Assembly: GCA_026415415.1 (NCBI GenBank)
Contig: JAOAHE010000004.1
Coordinates: 17,255-81,254, forward strand
DNA from: Thermodesulfovibrionales bacterium
Lineage (GTDB): Bacteria > Nitrospirota > Thermodesulfovibrionia > Thermodesulfovibrionales > Dissulfurispiraceae
Length of the DNA: 64,000 nt
Direction of reading: 5' to 3'
Shown: one piece after another, positions 1 to 9,818 of the stretch
Layout of the letters: every line of letters starts with the position of its first letter
Numbering within the stretch: position 1 is the stretch's first letter
Program-made: the position numbers and the translations under genes
Notes under the pieces: model-generated
Told to the model about the DNA's origin: nothing
Seen by the model: the letters and a program-made list of their open reading frames with translations, nothing else
Database searches by the model: none

Positions 1-1
1 G

Positions 2-196
2 AAGGGTGTTACTACAAAAAATTATCTCATTATCCCTGATAGAAAACTAGCAATTAATATGGCTGTAAGAGAAGCTTCAAGAGGAGATGTGTTATTGGTA
101 GCAGGTAAGGGGCATGAAAACTATCAAGAAGTTAAGGGGGTTAGGTTGCCTTTTAGTGATAAATTAGAGCTTGAAAAAGCTATACAGCAAAGATAA
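2..196 (+). CDS. murE: MurE C-terminal fragment (UDP-MurNAc-tripeptide synthetase), 5' end outside window
   Basis: Partial reading frame open from the window edge, ending in TAA 5 bases before murF. The 64 visible residues contain [12 protein letters not shown], the C-terminal signature of MurE, the Mur ligase that adds the third residue (usually diaminopimelate) to UDP-MurNAc-L-Ala-D-Glu in the cytoplasm. The position directly ahead of murF and mraY is the standard dcw order. The substrate-selecting DNPR-type motif lies upstream of the window, so diaminopimelate versus lysine cannot be decided here. Confidence 0.9.
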   Translation, partial: KGVTTKNYLIIPDRKLAINMAVREASRGDVLLVAGKGHENYQEVKGVRLPFSDKLELEKAIQQR

Positions 197-201
197 CTCT
201 T

Positions 202-1584
202 ATGAAAAACTATTTAAACATTAAGGACGTCATAATAGCAGTCAACGGGATATCTATGAATGTTGATGAAGGACAATTTACAGGTGTCTCTATTGATTCA
301 AGGACAATAAAAGAAGGAGAATTATTCATAGCTCTTAAAGGGGATAATTTTGATGGCCATGATTTCGTTATAGAATCTCTGAAAAAGGGAAAAGGAGCTG
401 TTGTAAGGAAGGAGTGGTTTAATCTTTATAAAGATTCTATACCTAATAAGACAATCATAGGTGTTGACGATACACTTAAGGCTTTGCATGATTTAGCTGG
501 CTTTATAAGAAAACAGTTTTATGGTCCTGTAGTAGCAGTTGTAGGCAGTAATGGTAAAACTACTACTAAGGAACTAATCTATTCTATATTAGAGAGAAAA
601 TGGGAGGTCTTAAAGACTTCGGGTAATTTCAATAATCATGTTGGTATGCCTTTGTCTATCTGTCATCTAACCTCAAACCATCAAGTTATGCTATTGGAGA
701 TGGGTGCTAATAAACCAAATGATATAGAAGAGCTATGTAAGATAGCAAATCCTGAGATAGGAGTCGTTACAAATATTGGGTTTGAGCATTTAGAGGGTTT
801 TGGTTCAATACAGAAAGTTAGAGAGTCTGAACTTGAAATATTGCCATATTTAAAGACAGTAATTGCTAATAGAGATGATGATTTTTTAATGGAAGGAGTT
901 GAAGAAAAACTCAATGGCAAACTTATAACCTTTGGGGTTACCTCTGAAAAGGCTGATATTAGAGCGAAGAATATAAAGTTTTTTGAAGGTTATACAGATT
1001 TTTCTCTTATTGTGAAAGACCTTTCAATAGAGATAAAGACTAAACTTTCAGGTATTTTTAATGTATATAACTGTCTTGCTTCAGCAGCTACAGCATCTGT
1101 TTTAGGTGTTAGGCTTGAAGAAATTAAGCAAGGGTTAGAGTCTTTCAGTGGTGTAAAATATAGATTTGAACTTAAAAGGTATAAAGGTGTTACATTTATC
1201 AATGATGTTTATAATGCTAACCCTTCTTCGATGGAATTATCTATTAGAGAGTTAGCTCGTCTTTATAACTTAAAGAAAGAAAAGTTTAATAGAGCTATAG
1301 CTGTTCTTGGTGATATGTTTGAGTTAGGAGAGTATTCAAAATTAGCCCATAATGAGATAGGACTGAAACTTTCTGAATCAAAGATAGATTTTTTTATAGC
1401 TGTTGGGGAAAGGATGAAAGATGCTATCAAGAGTTTCAAGGGCGAATCAATTCATGTCCCTGATTCTTCAAAAGCAGCAGAGGAGCTTAGTCACATTATA
1501 AAAGAAGGAGATTTAGTCTTGATCAAAGGTTCACGTGGGATGAAGATGGAAAAAGTTTTAGAGTACATAGAAAGGCATTTTTAA
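202..1584 (+). CDS. murF: UDP-N-acetylmuramoyl-tripeptide--D-alanyl-D-alanine ligase MurF
   Basis: Cytoplasmic Mur ligase that joins D-Ala-D-Ala to UDP-MurNAc-tripeptide using ATP. The 460-residue length is normal. The N-terminal substrate domain (about 25-95) contains VSIDSRTIKEGELFIAL. The P-loop GSNGKTTTKE lies at about 115-124, followed by the central ATPase domain with EMGANKPNDI and NIGFEHLE. The C-terminal ligase domain contains NDVYNANPSSM and VLGDMFELG. It follows murE by 5 bases and precedes mraY by one base, so it is part of a single operon. Nothing is missing from the family motifs. Confidence 0.96.
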   Translation: MKNYLNIKDVIIAVNGISMNVDEGQFTGVSIDSRTIKEGELFIALKGDNFDGHDFVIESLKKGKGAVVRKEWFNLYKDSIPNKTIIGVDDTLKALHDLAGFIRKQFYGPVVAVVGSNGKTTTKELIYSILERKWEVLKTSGNFNNHVGMPLSICHLTSNHQVMLLEMGANKPNDIEELCKIANPEIGVVTNIGFEHLEGFGSIQKVRESELEILPYLKTVIANRDDDFLMEGVEEKLNGKLITFGVTSEKADIRAKNIKFFEGYTDFSLIVKDLSIEIKTKLSGIFNVYNCLASAATASVLGVRLEEIKQGLESFSGVKYRFELKRYKGVTFINDVYNANPSSMELSIRELARLYNLKKEKFNRAIAVLGDMFELGEYSKLAHNEIGLKLSESKIDFFIAVGERMKDAIKSFKGESIHVPDSSKAAEELSHIIKEGDLVLIKGSRGMKMEKVLEYIERHF

Positions 1585-1585
1585 C

Positions 1586-2668
1586 ATGTTTTATGAATTT
1601 TTGTATGATCTACATGTCTATTTTTCGCCCTTTAATGTATTTAGATATATTACCTTTAGAACTTCTTTAGCAGCTTTTACCGCCCTTTTTTCTGCCATCA
1701 TTATAGCTCCCTATCTTATTAGTTGGCTAAAAAGGATTAGTATGACTCAGCAGATAAGGGATGATGGACCAAAAAACCATTTTACTAAGGCAGGAACTCC
1801 TACAATGGGTGGGATAATAATATTGATAGCTATAACCTTTTCAATGCTTCTTTGGGGCAATTTTAAAAATGTTTATGTATGCTTAATAATGTTTTCGTTG
1901 ATCGCCTTTGGTTTAGTGGGTTTTATAGATGATTACTTAAAAGTTATCAAAAGAAACTCTAAAGGCTTAAAAGCTAAGTACAAATTTGCTGCTCAGTCCT
2001 TAATCGCTATTTTCATTTGCAGCTTTTTATATTTCGTACCTGTAGATCCCTATAGTACCGTTTTAAGTGTGCCTTTTTTTAAAAAATGGCTTTTTGATCT
2101 TGGGATATTTTATATTTTCTTTGGGGTATTTGTTATAGTAGGTGCTTCAAATGCTGTTAACCTGACGGATGGTATAGATGGTTTAGCTATAGGACTTGTT
2201 GCTATAGCGACCCTTACATACGCAGTTTTTATATATGTATCAGGTCATGCAGTTTTTGCAAGGTATTTACAGGTACTTTATCTTCCAGGAGTAGGCGAGT
2301 TAACAGTATTTTGTGGTGCTATGCTTGGGGCATCCTTAGGTTTTCTATGGTATAATGCTCATCCTGCGGAGATCTTTATGGGTGATGTAGGAGCTCTGAG
2401 TCTGGGTGGAGCTTTAGGGACTCTTGCAGTAATGACGAAACATGAGATTGTACTTGCAGTAGTAGGTGGAATTTTTGTTATAGAGACTGTATCAGTTGTA
2501 GTGCAAGTGTTATATTATAAATGTACTAAGAGAAGAATTTTTCTTATGGCACCTCTTCATCATCATTTTGAACTGAAAGGATGGAGAGAGCCTAAGATTA
2601 TAGTAAGATTTTGGATAATTGGTATTGTCTTAGCGTTGATTAGTTTATCAACATTAAAATTGAGGTGA
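1586..2668 (+). CDS. mraY: Phospho-N-acetylmuramoyl-pentapeptide-transferase MraY
   Basis: Polytopic inner-membrane enzyme that transfers phospho-MurNAc-pentapeptide to undecaprenyl phosphate, giving lipid I. The 360-residue length matches the family. Visible hallmarks are GFIDDYLK (Mg2+-binding aspartates), NLTDGIDGL in the middle cytoplasmic loop, and APLHHHFELKGW near residue 325. About ten hydrophobic segments are evident. The start is one base after the murF stop. The stop overlaps the possible GTG start of the next gene, so translation is likely coupled. Confidence 0.97.
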   Translation: MFYEFLYDLHVYFSPFNVFRYITFRTSLAAFTALFSAIIIAPYLISWLKRISMTQQIRDDGPKNHFTKAGTPTMGGIIILIAITFSMLLWGNFKNVYVCLIMFSLIAFGLVGFIDDYLKVIKRNSKGLKAKYKFAAQSLIAIFICSFLYFVPVDPYSTVLSVPFFKKWLFDLGIFYIFFGVFVIVGASNAVNLTDGIDGLAIGLVAIATLTYAVFIYVSGHAVFARYLQVLYLPGVGELTVFCGAMLGASLGFLWYNAHPAEIFMGDVGALSLGGALGTLAVMTKHEIVLAVVGGIFVIETVSVVVQVLYYKCTKRRIFLMAPLHHHFELKGWREPKIIVRFWIIGIVLALISLSTLKLR

Positions 2669-2673
2669 GATAC

Positions 2674-3693
2674 ATGATTGTTATACTTAAAGTCTTAAGA
2701 GGTAGTTTAATAGTAAAATTTCCTTTTTTTGGTATTAGATATTTGCTATTAAGTGTGATTTTTCTATGTTATGCCTTTAGTGTAGCTTCTGCTGATAAAA
2801 TAAGTGCAAAATCCGTAGTTGTTATCGATAGCAACTCAGAGAAGATACTGTTTGCAAAAAACCCTCACTTGCCTCTACCACCAGCAAGCACTACAAAATT
2901 AGTTACGGCTATGGTAGCACTTGATAGGTTAGACCCCAATACATTAGTTAAGATAAGCGAAAAAGCTGCAAATATTCAGTCTGTACCCCCCAGATTAATT
3001 CAAGGGGAAACTTATACAGTGAAGGAATTACTATATCTTGCATTAATGAGGTCTGTCAATGGAGCTGCCATAGCCTTAGCTGAAGCTGTTGCTGGTAGCG
3101 AAGATGCTTTTGTTATGATGATGAATGAAAAGGTCCATTTGATGGGATTGCAAAATACTAAATTTATAAACTCTTCAGGACTACCAGGGAGTGGACAATT
3201 CACAACATCTTATGAGCTTGCTCTAATAATGAAGGCAGCTTTAAGTTATCCAACTATAAAAGAAATAGTTAACACAAGAACAAAGGATTTTTTCACTTTA
3301 AATGGGAGACACATATATATAAAAAATACCAACTATCTATTATGGAAAGATGATGAACATATAGGAGGTAAAACAGGATACACAAGAGCAGCAGGACATT
3401 GCCTTGTTAGTGCTTCAAATAAGGGAGATTCTACTTTGATAGTGGCTATCTTAGGTGAGACGGCAAGAGATGAGCTTTGGCAAAATTCTTTTCTTCTTTT
3501 TTCAAGAGGGAAGGATATTTTAAGAGTAAATTCTCAACCTTTTATATATTTTTCTGATGTAAAGACTAATCATGTAGTAAAGGCTTCCTATTCTAAAAAA
3601 GAAGTGACAGCAAAGAAAGTTTTCAAGAGCAAGTCTAAGGTAAAGAAGTCAAAAAAGGTATTAACTAAAAATAAAAGTAAGAGAAATATCTAA
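2674..3693 (+). CDS. Serine-type D-Ala-D-Ala carboxypeptidase (PBP5/DacA family, S11)
   Basis: Periplasmic penicillin-binding protein predicted to trim the terminal D-Ala from pentapeptides. All three S11 motifs are present: PASTTKL (SxxK), SVNGAA (SxN) and GGKTGYTRAAG (KTG). An N-terminal hydrophobic segment ending near ASA should act as signal peptide. The usual PBP5 C-terminal beta domain and amphipathic anchor are absent; the protein ends in a Lys/Ser-rich tail of about 45 residues. I prefer ATG 2674, which has GAGGTGA five bases upstream, over GTG 2665, which overlaps mraY. Its place between mraY and murD is unusual for a dcw cluster. Confidence 0.9.
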   Translation: MIVILKVLRGSLIVKFPFFGIRYLLLSVIFLCYAFSVASADKISAKSVVVIDSNSEKILFAKNPHLPLPPASTTKLVTAMVALDRLDPNTLVKISEKAANIQSVPPRLIQGETYTVKELLYLALMRSVNGAAIALAEAVAGSEDAFVMMMNEKVHLMGLQNTKFINSSGLPGSGQFTTSYELALIMKAALSYPTIKEIVNTRTKDFFTLNGRHIYIKNTNYLLWKDDEHIGGKTGYTRAAGHCLVSASNKGDSTLIVAILGETARDELWQNSFLLFSRGKDILRVNSQPFIYFSDVKTNHVVKASYSKKEVTAKKVFKSKSKVKKSKKVLTKNKSKRNI

Positions 3694-3695
3694 AA

Positions 3696-5168
3696 GTGGA
3701 TTTAAGAAAAAATCCTATTAAAGATTTTGAGGGCTTAAGAGTAACAGTAGTTGGTCTTGCAAGAAGTGGGGTTGGTGCTGCTAACTTACTTGCAGAATTA
3801 GGAGCTATAGTTACGGTTACTGACAACAAAGATTCAAAGCATTTAGAGATTTATCTTAGAGAGTTAAGAGATGATATTAATCTTGCTCTTGGAGGGCACC
3901 CTCACTCATTGTTTAAAGAGGCTGATTTGATAATCATAAGTCCTGGTGTCCCTAAGGACATAGAGCCAATCACAGTGGCTATAAAAAATGGTATAAGAGT
4001 TATAGGTGAGATAGAACTTGGTTATGAAGTAGTGCAGAGGGTATTTAAAAATAATAACAAAGTAGCCGATTTCCTTGCTATTACAGGAACAAATGGAAAG
4101 TCTACTACTACCTCCCTTTTATACAATATGCTTTTAAGAGATGACTTAAAAGCTATGGTTGCTGGAAACATTGGTAATGCTTTTACAGAGGAGATAAGTA
4201 AGAATTTTAATGATATACTGGATATTAAATTTTATGTTTTAGAGATCTCAAGTTTTCAGCTCGAATCAATTAGTGAATTCAGGCCTACTGGATGTTCAAT
4301 ATTGAATATAACCCCCGACCATCTTGATCGTTATAAATCAATATATGAATATTTAACCGCTAAGTGTTTTATTTTTTCAAATCAAAGTAAAAAAGATTTT
4401 ATTGTCTTAAACGCAGATGATGATAGAACGGAAATGGTGTTAGCAAAGATTGAGTCTCAACGTAAAGCGAAAAACACAGCTCCAACTATTTTCTACTTCA
4501 GTAGAAAGAAAGTAGTGGAAGGAGCTTACTATGATGAAGCATCCAAAAAGATCTTTTTTAATATACCCGAAGAAAAAATTGATCTAATAGCTCATAAAAT
4601 ATCTTACCAAAGGGACTTTTTTCTTGAGCCTAAAACATTTAAGATTAAAGGTGTACATAATATAGAAAATGCAATGGCTTCATCTTTAATGGCTTTACTT
4701 TCAGGATGCTCACCTAAAGCTATATCTGAGACCCTTAGTCATTTTAGGGGGTTAGAACATAGACTTGAATTTGTAAGAGAGATAGATGGCGTAACATTCA
4801 TAAATGATTCAAAGGGGACTAATGTTGCAGCTGTTGTTAAATCTCTTGAGAGCTTTGATCAACCCGTTATCTTAATTGCAGGAGGCAGGGATAAACACGG
4901 AGATTTTTCTTTACTTGAGAACTTAATAAGAGAAAAAGTAAAAGCTTTAATCTTAATCGGTGAAGCAAAGGATAAAATAAACAAAGCTTTAGGACATTTG
5001 ACTGATACCTCTAAGGCTATAGATCTCAAAGATGCTGTTAGGAAAGCATACTCAAAAGCAACTTCGGGAGATGTTGTTTTGTTGTCTCCAGCATGTGCAA
5101 GTTTTGATATGTTTATTGATTTTGAAGATAGAGGCCGACAGTTTAAGATGATGGTTATGGAACTATGA
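3696..5168 (+). CDS. murD: UDP-N-acetylmuramoyl-L-alanine--D-glutamate ligase MurD
   Basis: Cytoplasmic Mur ligase that adds D-glutamate to UDP-MurNAc-L-Ala. It has an N-terminal Rossmann-like motif VVGLARSGVGAA, the ATP loop GTNGKSTTTSLLY, NITPDHLDRY in the central domain, and NDSKGTN plus AGGRDKHGDF in the C-terminal domain. At 490 residues it is longer than the usual 440-450; the extra length appears to lie in the central domain (about 245-310). Translation starts at GTG two bases after dacA. It overlaps ftsW in an ATGA junction. Confidence 0.95.
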   Translation: MDLRKNPIKDFEGLRVTVVGLARSGVGAANLLAELGAIVTVTDNKDSKHLEIYLRELRDDINLALGGHPHSLFKEADLIIISPGVPKDIEPITVAIKNGIRVIGEIELGYEVVQRVFKNNNKVADFLAITGTNGKSTTTSLLYNMLLRDDLKAMVAGNIGNAFTEEISKNFNDILDIKFYVLEISSFQLESISEFRPTGCSILNITPDHLDRYKSIYEYLTAKCFIFSNQSKKDFIVLNADDDRTEMVLAKIESQRKAKNTAPTIFYFSRKKVVEGAYYDEASKKIFFNIPEEKIDLIAHKISYQRDFFLEPKTFKIKGVHNIENAMASSLMALLSGCSPKAISETLSHFRGLEHRLEFVREIDGVTFINDSKGTNVAAVVKSLESFDQPVILIAGGRDKHGDFSLLENLIREKVKALILIGEAKDKINKALGHLTDTSKAIDLKDAVRKAYSKATSGDVVLLSPACASFDMFIDFEDRGRQFKMMVMEL

Positions 5169-6427
5169 TTGATTATCACGATAAACATATACTTTTAATT
5201 GTTTTTGCTTTGATAACAATAGGTCTATTAGCTGTATATAGTTCTACCTCTGTGGTTATACCTTCAGATAATATAGAAAAAGACACAATTAAAAGCCCTT
5301 CCTTAGTCTATTTTAAAAAACAGTTAGTAGCTGTGGTTATAGGTAGTATTTTTTTATTTTTATTGAGTAAGATTAATTTGAACCTAATTAAATTATCTGC
5401 TGTGCCTCTCTTAGTTTTATCCTTGATCTTGCTTCTGTTAGTATTTACTGGGCTTGGGGTCACTAAAAAAGGTGCAACAAGATGGATTAACTTAGAAATT
5501 TTTCACTTTCAGCCATCAGAGTTTGTAAAGCTTGCCATGATAGTTTTTCTTGCTTGGTATATGAGCAGAGATAGTTTTAAAAAGGATGATTTGAAGTGTT
5601 TCCTTATACCTATTGGGATAATGGCTATTTTTCAGTTAATTTTTTTACTACAACCTGACTTTGGTGCAACAGTAAGCCTTTCTATCCTTACTATATCTAT
5701 GCTTTTGCTGGGTGGTGTAAGGTTGAGGTATATCGGCAGTCTGTCTTTAGTAGTTTTAGTATGTTTTGTTTTTCTTCTTATTACAAAACCTTATAGAGTA
5801 AAGAGGTTGACAGCCTTTTTAAACCCTTGGGAAGATCCTTTGGGCAGTGGGTTTCAGTTAATTCAGTCTTATATAGCCTTAGGAAGTGGCGGACTTACAG
5901 GTTTAGGAATCGGTGAAAGCAAGCAAAAATTAGCTTTTTTACCAGAGATTCATACAGATTTCATCTTTTCTCTAATAGGTGAGGAGACAGGGTTAATAGG
6001 TGCATTGGTGGTTGTAACATTATTTTGTCTTCTATTTTATAAAGGAGTAGTTATTGCTTGGCAGATTAAGGATCCATTTGCTTATTATATTGCCTGTGGA
6101 ACTATTTTAATGATAACTACTCAAGCTATTATTAATTTTAGTGTTGTTACAGGTCTCGCACCAACAAAAGGGTTACCTCTTCCATTTATAAGTTATGGGG
6201 GCTCTTCCCTGCTTGTCGGGTTAATGGCAGTTGGCTTACTTATTAATGCTTCTCGTTGTAATGGGGAAAATTCCGCAGAAAAAAAGATTGCCGATGATCT
6301 CTGTTATGATTCTTATGGTATGAGCAAAGAGAGCACTAAGAAGGTAAAAAATTGGAGAAAAGGTCTTGGCTATTTTGAGTGTAAAGCTTTACTTGCAAAA
6401 AAGCAATTACCAGAGAATTCATCATGA
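5165..6427 (+). CDS. ftsW: SEDS-family cell-division glycosyltransferase FtsW
   Basis: Polytopic peptidoglycan polymerase of the division machinery (SEDS family). Recognisable are KGATRWINLEIFHFQPSEFVK, LLQPDFG, GIGESKQKLAFLPEIHTDFIF and GLPLPFISYGGSSL. About ten membrane segments are evident. The first codon overlaps the murD stop (ATGA). A soluble tail of about 55 charged residues follows the last membrane helix, longer than typical, and could be a docking region for other divisome proteins. The dcw position between murD and murG supports FtsW over RodA. Confidence 0.93.
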   Translation: MIDYHDKHILLIVFALITIGLLAVYSSTSVVIPSDNIEKDTIKSPSLVYFKKQLVAVVIGSIFLFLLSKINLNLIKLSAVPLLVLSLILLLLVFTGLGVTKKGATRWINLEIFHFQPSEFVKLAMIVFLAWYMSRDSFKKDDLKCFLIPIGIMAIFQLIFLLQPDFGATVSLSILTISMLLLGGVRLRYIGSLSLVVLVCFVFLLITKPYRVKRLTAFLNPWEDPLGSGFQLIQSYIALGSGGLTGLGIGESKQKLAFLPEIHTDFIFSLIGEETGLIGALVVVTLFCLLFYKGVVIAWQIKDPFAYYIACGTILMITTQAIINFSVVTGLAPTKGLPLPFISYGGSSLLVGLMAVGLLINASRCNGENSAEKKIADDLCYDSYGMSKESTKKVKNWRKGLGYFECKALLAKKQLPENSS

Positions 6428-7530
6428 AAGTTTTAATTGCAGGTGGTGGCACCGGAGGTCACCTATTCCCTGGCATTGCTTTAGCTGAAGAGTTAATTTA
6501 CAAGGGAGTCTCTTCAAAGAAGGAAATAGTCTTTGTTGGCACCCCCTATGGTATTGAGGCACAAATTATCCCACGCCATTCATATCAATTAAGGTTTATT
6601 AATGCATCTGGTTTTGTGGGAAAATCATTTTTTAATAAGATTAAAGCCCTTTTAAATCTTTTTTTAGGTTTTTTTGAGTCCATGAAGATAATTAATGAAA
6701 TCAAGCCCCAAGTTGTAGTTGGTATAGGTGGCTATGGTTCAATTGCTACAGTTTTATCTGCTAAACTTAAAGGTCTACCAACTGTAATCCTTGAACAAAA
6801 TTCTGTTCCAGGTTTATCTAATAGGTTATTGGGTAATATAGTTGATGCTATTGCTGTAACCTTTCAAGACAGTATTTCCTATTTCCCAGAACATAAGACT
6901 TATTTGACAGGTAACCCGATAAGAAGAGAGATTGTCAAAAAGGACAAAAGAGCTTCTTGTCTGACCTTTTCACTTGATCCAGAAAGATTTACCATCTTCG
7001 TTTTTGGTGGAAGTGCTGGGGCATCAAGCATTAATAAGGCAGTGTTAGAATCACTAAATCTAATTAATGATTTGAGTTATAATATTCAGTTTATACACCA
7101 AACAGGAAAAAGAGATTTTAAAGCACTCATGGAGGCTTATAAGGCTTCAGATTTTAAAGCATATGTTGCTCCCTTTATATACGAGATGGCAGAAGCATAC
7201 AGTGCAGCTGATATAATTATTTGCAGAGCAGGTGCAACTACTCTTGCTGAGCTCACAGCAATAGGTAGACCAGCCATATTGATCCCTTACCCTTATGCTG
7301 CTGGTGGTCATCAAGCAGTAAATGCTCAGAGGTTAGTAGATATGGGAGCTGCATTGATTATAAATGATGAAGATTTAAATGGGACTGTTCTTGCTAAAAA
7401 TTTAAGAGAGCTATATAATAACGATGATCTAAGAAGCAAGATGCAAAAGATGTCTATGGCTTTAGGGAAAGTGGATGCATCTGAGAGGATTGTTAATATA
7501 GTTCTTAATTTAGTTAGAGAAGTTGGATAG
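6424..7530 (+). CDS. murG: UDP-GlcNAc:lipid I N-acetylglucosaminyltransferase MurG
   Basis: Peripheral inner-membrane GT28 enzyme that makes lipid II from lipid I and UDP-GlcNAc. The N-terminal loop GGGTGGHLFPGIALAEE, GIGGYGSI, LEQNSVPGLSNR, VFGGSAGA and the C-terminal donor site CRAGATTLAEL and PYPYAAGGHQAVNA are all intact. The 368-residue length is standard. It overlaps ftsW by an ATGA junction and is followed four bases later by murC. Confidence 0.97.
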   Translation: MKVLIAGGGTGGHLFPGIALAEELIYKGVSSKKEIVFVGTPYGIEAQIIPRHSYQLRFINASGFVGKSFFNKIKALLNLFLGFFESMKIINEIKPQVVVGIGGYGSIATVLSAKLKGLPTVILEQNSVPGLSNRLLGNIVDAIAVTFQDSISYFPEHKTYLTGNPIRREIVKKDKRASCLTFSLDPERFTIFVFGGSAGASSINKAVLESLNLINDLSYNIQFIHQTGKRDFKALMEAYKASDFKAYVAPFIYEMAEAYSAADIIICRAGATTLAELTAIGRPAILIPYPYAAGGHQAVNAQRLVDMGAALIINDEDLNGTVLAKNLRELYNNDDLRSKMQKMSMALGKVDASERIVNIVLNLVREVG

Positions 7531-7534
7531 TTAA

Positions 7535-8926
7535 ATGTTTGAAAGATATAGAACTATTCATTTTGTTGGAATTGGTGGAATAGGGATGAGCGGGATCGCT
7601 GAGATATTGCATAATCTAAATTATAATATTACAGGATCTGACATCAAAGAGTCCGACACAACTAAAAGATTAAGACAGATGGGTATTCAAATATCTATAG
7701 GACACAGTGAATCAAACATAACTCAACCTCATGTAGTAGTGGTCTCTTCTGCGGTCTCTCCTGATAACCCCGAGATTGTTGCAGCAAGAAAAAAATTAAT
7801 CCCTGTTATCCCAAGAGCTGAGATGCTTGCTGAATTAGGAAGGTTGAAATATAGCATCTTGGTTGCTGGTGCACACGGTAAAACCACGACTACTTCCTTA
7901 TTAGCTACAATACTTGCTGAAGGCGGTTTAGATCCCACTATTGTCATAGGAGGTAAGTTAAAGGCTATAGGTAGTAATGCTAAACTTGGAAAGGGAGATT
8001 TCATAGTAGCAGAGGCAGATGAAAGTGATGGGTCTTTCCTAAAGTTGAGTCCAACTGTTGCTATAATTACAAATATAGATAGAGAACATTTAGATTACTT
8101 TCGGGATATAGGCGCTTTGAAGAAGGCTTTCCTTGAGTTTGCTAATAAAGTTCCTTTTTATGGTTTTACGGTTGTCTGTCTGGAGAATGAACATACAGTA
8201 GAAATTATTCCACAGATAAAGAGAAAGGTAATTACCTATGGATATACTCCAAAGGCTGATTTTTACCCAAGAAATATAAAAAATATAGGCAGAAAAATGT
8301 ATTTTGAAGCTTTCAGGGGTGAAGAGTTACTGGGAGAGTTTATTATCCCCATTCCAGGTAACCATAATGTTTTAAATAGTCTTGCTGCGATAGCTGTTTC
8401 TTTGGAATTGCAAATACCTTTGAAGACAGTAATTAATTCTTTAGAAAATTTCAGTGGAATTCAAAGGAGGTTTGAGTTAAAAGGACAGTTCAATAATATT
8501 AAAGTTTTTGATGACTATGGACATCATCCAACAGAGATAAAAGCTACTCTTGATGCTGCAAGGCAGTGTTTTAAGCAAGATAAAATTATAGTTATTTTCC
8601 AACCTCATCGCTATACTCGAACTAAAGACCTCATGGATGATTTTGTGGAATCTTTTGATCAAGTAGATTTACTCTATTTAATGGATATTTACTCAGCTGG
8701 AGAGCTTCCTATAGAAGATGTTAACTCAGAGATTCTTTTTCATAAAATTAAGAAACGACTTAAGGATAAGGTATTTTATATTAAGGACTCTGACCAAATA
8801 CTCAGAGATCTCCAAAGAAAGGTATCAAAGGGAGATATAGTTATAACTCTTGGAGCGGGTGATGTCTACAGAGTGGGTGAAAAGTTTTTGAAGATTGCTG
8901 CTAATGATTTCAAAGATATTAACTGA
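7535..8926 (+). CDS. murC: UDP-N-acetylmuramate--L-alanine ligase MurC
   Basis: Cytoplasmic Mur ligase that adds the first residue, L-alanine, to UDP-MurNAc. It starts with the UDP-binding segment HFVGIGGIGMSGIAEIL, has P-loop GAHGKTTTTSLLA, ADESDGSFL, NIDREHLDYF, FDDYGHHPTEI and FQPHRYTRT. Its 463-residue length is typical. Its end overlaps the predicted murB start by about 23 bases, so the two are probably translationally coupled. Confidence 0.97.
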   Translation: MFERYRTIHFVGIGGIGMSGIAEILHNLNYNITGSDIKESDTTKRLRQMGIQISIGHSESNITQPHVVVVSSAVSPDNPEIVAARKKLIPVIPRAEMLAELGRLKYSILVAGAHGKTTTTSLLATILAEGGLDPTIVIGGKLKAIGSNAKLGKGDFIVAEADESDGSFLKLSPTVAIITNIDREHLDYFRDIGALKKAFLEFANKVPFYGFTVVCLENEHTVEIIPQIKRKVITYGYTPKADFYPRNIKNIGRKMYFEAFRGEELLGEFIIPIPGNHNVLNSLAAIAVSLELQIPLKTVINSLENFSGIQRRFELKGQFNNIKVFDDYGHHPTEIKATLDAARQCFKQDKIIVIFQPHRYTRTKDLMDDFVESFDQVDLLYLMDIYSAGELPIEDVNSEILFHKIKKRLKDKVFYIKDSDQILRDLQRKVSKGDIVITLGAGDVYRVGEKFLKIAANDFKDIN

Positions 8927-9812
8927 GTTTTGCAGGCAATATAATATTGAGATGTCATTTAATGTGCCGATGGCTCCTTACACCTCTTTAAAGATCGGTG
9001 GAAAAGCTGAGATAGCTCTCTTTCCTGAGGAGGAGAAGTTGCCATCATTAATAAAATTTTTGTCTGAGCAGAAGGTTCCTTTTATTTTTTTAGGTTTTGG
9101 CACGAATGTGCTTGTTTTAGACAGTGGGATTGAAGGAGCTGTAATTTTCACAAATAAACTTAATAAGATACTAAATATTACAAAAGAAGGACAACTTGAA
9201 GCACAATCAGGATGCTCTTTAACAAAGCTTATTAATACAGCAGCTAAGTTTGGTTTTTCCGGCATGGAAGGACTTGTTGGCATACCAGGCTCCTTAGGTG
9301 GAGCTATAGCAGGAAATGCTGGTTCTTTTAGCTATGAGATCGCTAATGTTATTGATAGTATTACAATACTTACAGCAGATGGTATTAATAAAACCTTAAA
9401 GAAAAAGGATTTGTATTTCCAATACCGAAGATCCTCTTTAAGTCCTGATTCCTTAATTTTAAGGGCAACTTTGTCTTTTACGGTTGAAGACTCTTATGCA
9501 GTAAAGAAACGGATTTCAGAGTTCTATAAAGAAAAAAGACAAAAACAGCCTCTTGACAAACATTCAGCAGGATGTGTATTTAAAAATCCAAAAGATTCTT
9601 ATGCAGGAAAATTGATCGAGGAAGCAGGCTGTAAAGGTATGAGGGTTGGGGGAGTTGAGGTTAGCAGTCTACATGCAAATTATTTTATTAATGCTAATAA
9701 TGGGACATCAGAGGATTTTTTAAGTTTAATGGAGATAACTCAAAAAAGGGTTAGCGATTTTTTTGGAATAGAGCTTGAACCAGAGATAAAGATTATAGGG
9801 AAGAATATATAA
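8904..9812 (+). CDS. murB: UDP-N-acetylenolpyruvoylglucosamine reductase MurB
   Basis: FAD-dependent cytoplasmic enzyme that reduces UDP-GlcNAc-enolpyruvate to UDP-MurNAc with NADPH. The short (about 300 residue) type II form is indicated by length and by TSLKIGGKAE, GFGTNVLV, GMEGLVGIPGSLGGAIAGN, YRRSSL, SAGCVFKNP (catalytic Ser/Cys region) and the C-terminal LEPEIKIIG. An in-frame TTG exists at 8895 and a further ATG at 8952. I chose ATG 8904 because it gives a full N-terminus, but no strong ribosome-binding site decides it. Confidence 0.94.
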   Translation: MISKILTEFCRQYNIEMSFNVPMAPYTSLKIGGKAEIALFPEEEKLPSLIKFLSEQKVPFIFLGFGTNVLVLDSGIEGAVIFTNKLNKILNITKEGQLEAQSGCSLTKLINTAAKFGFSGMEGLVGIPGSLGGAIAGNAGSFSYEIANVIDSITILTADGINKTLKKKDLYFQYRRSSLSPDSLILRATLSFTVEDSYAVKKRISEFYKEKRQKQPLDKHSAGCVFKNPKDSYAGKLIEEAGCKGMRVGGVEVSSLHANYFINANNGTSEDFLSLMEITQKRVSDFFGIELEPEIKIIGKNI

Positions 9813-9818
9813 AGTATA

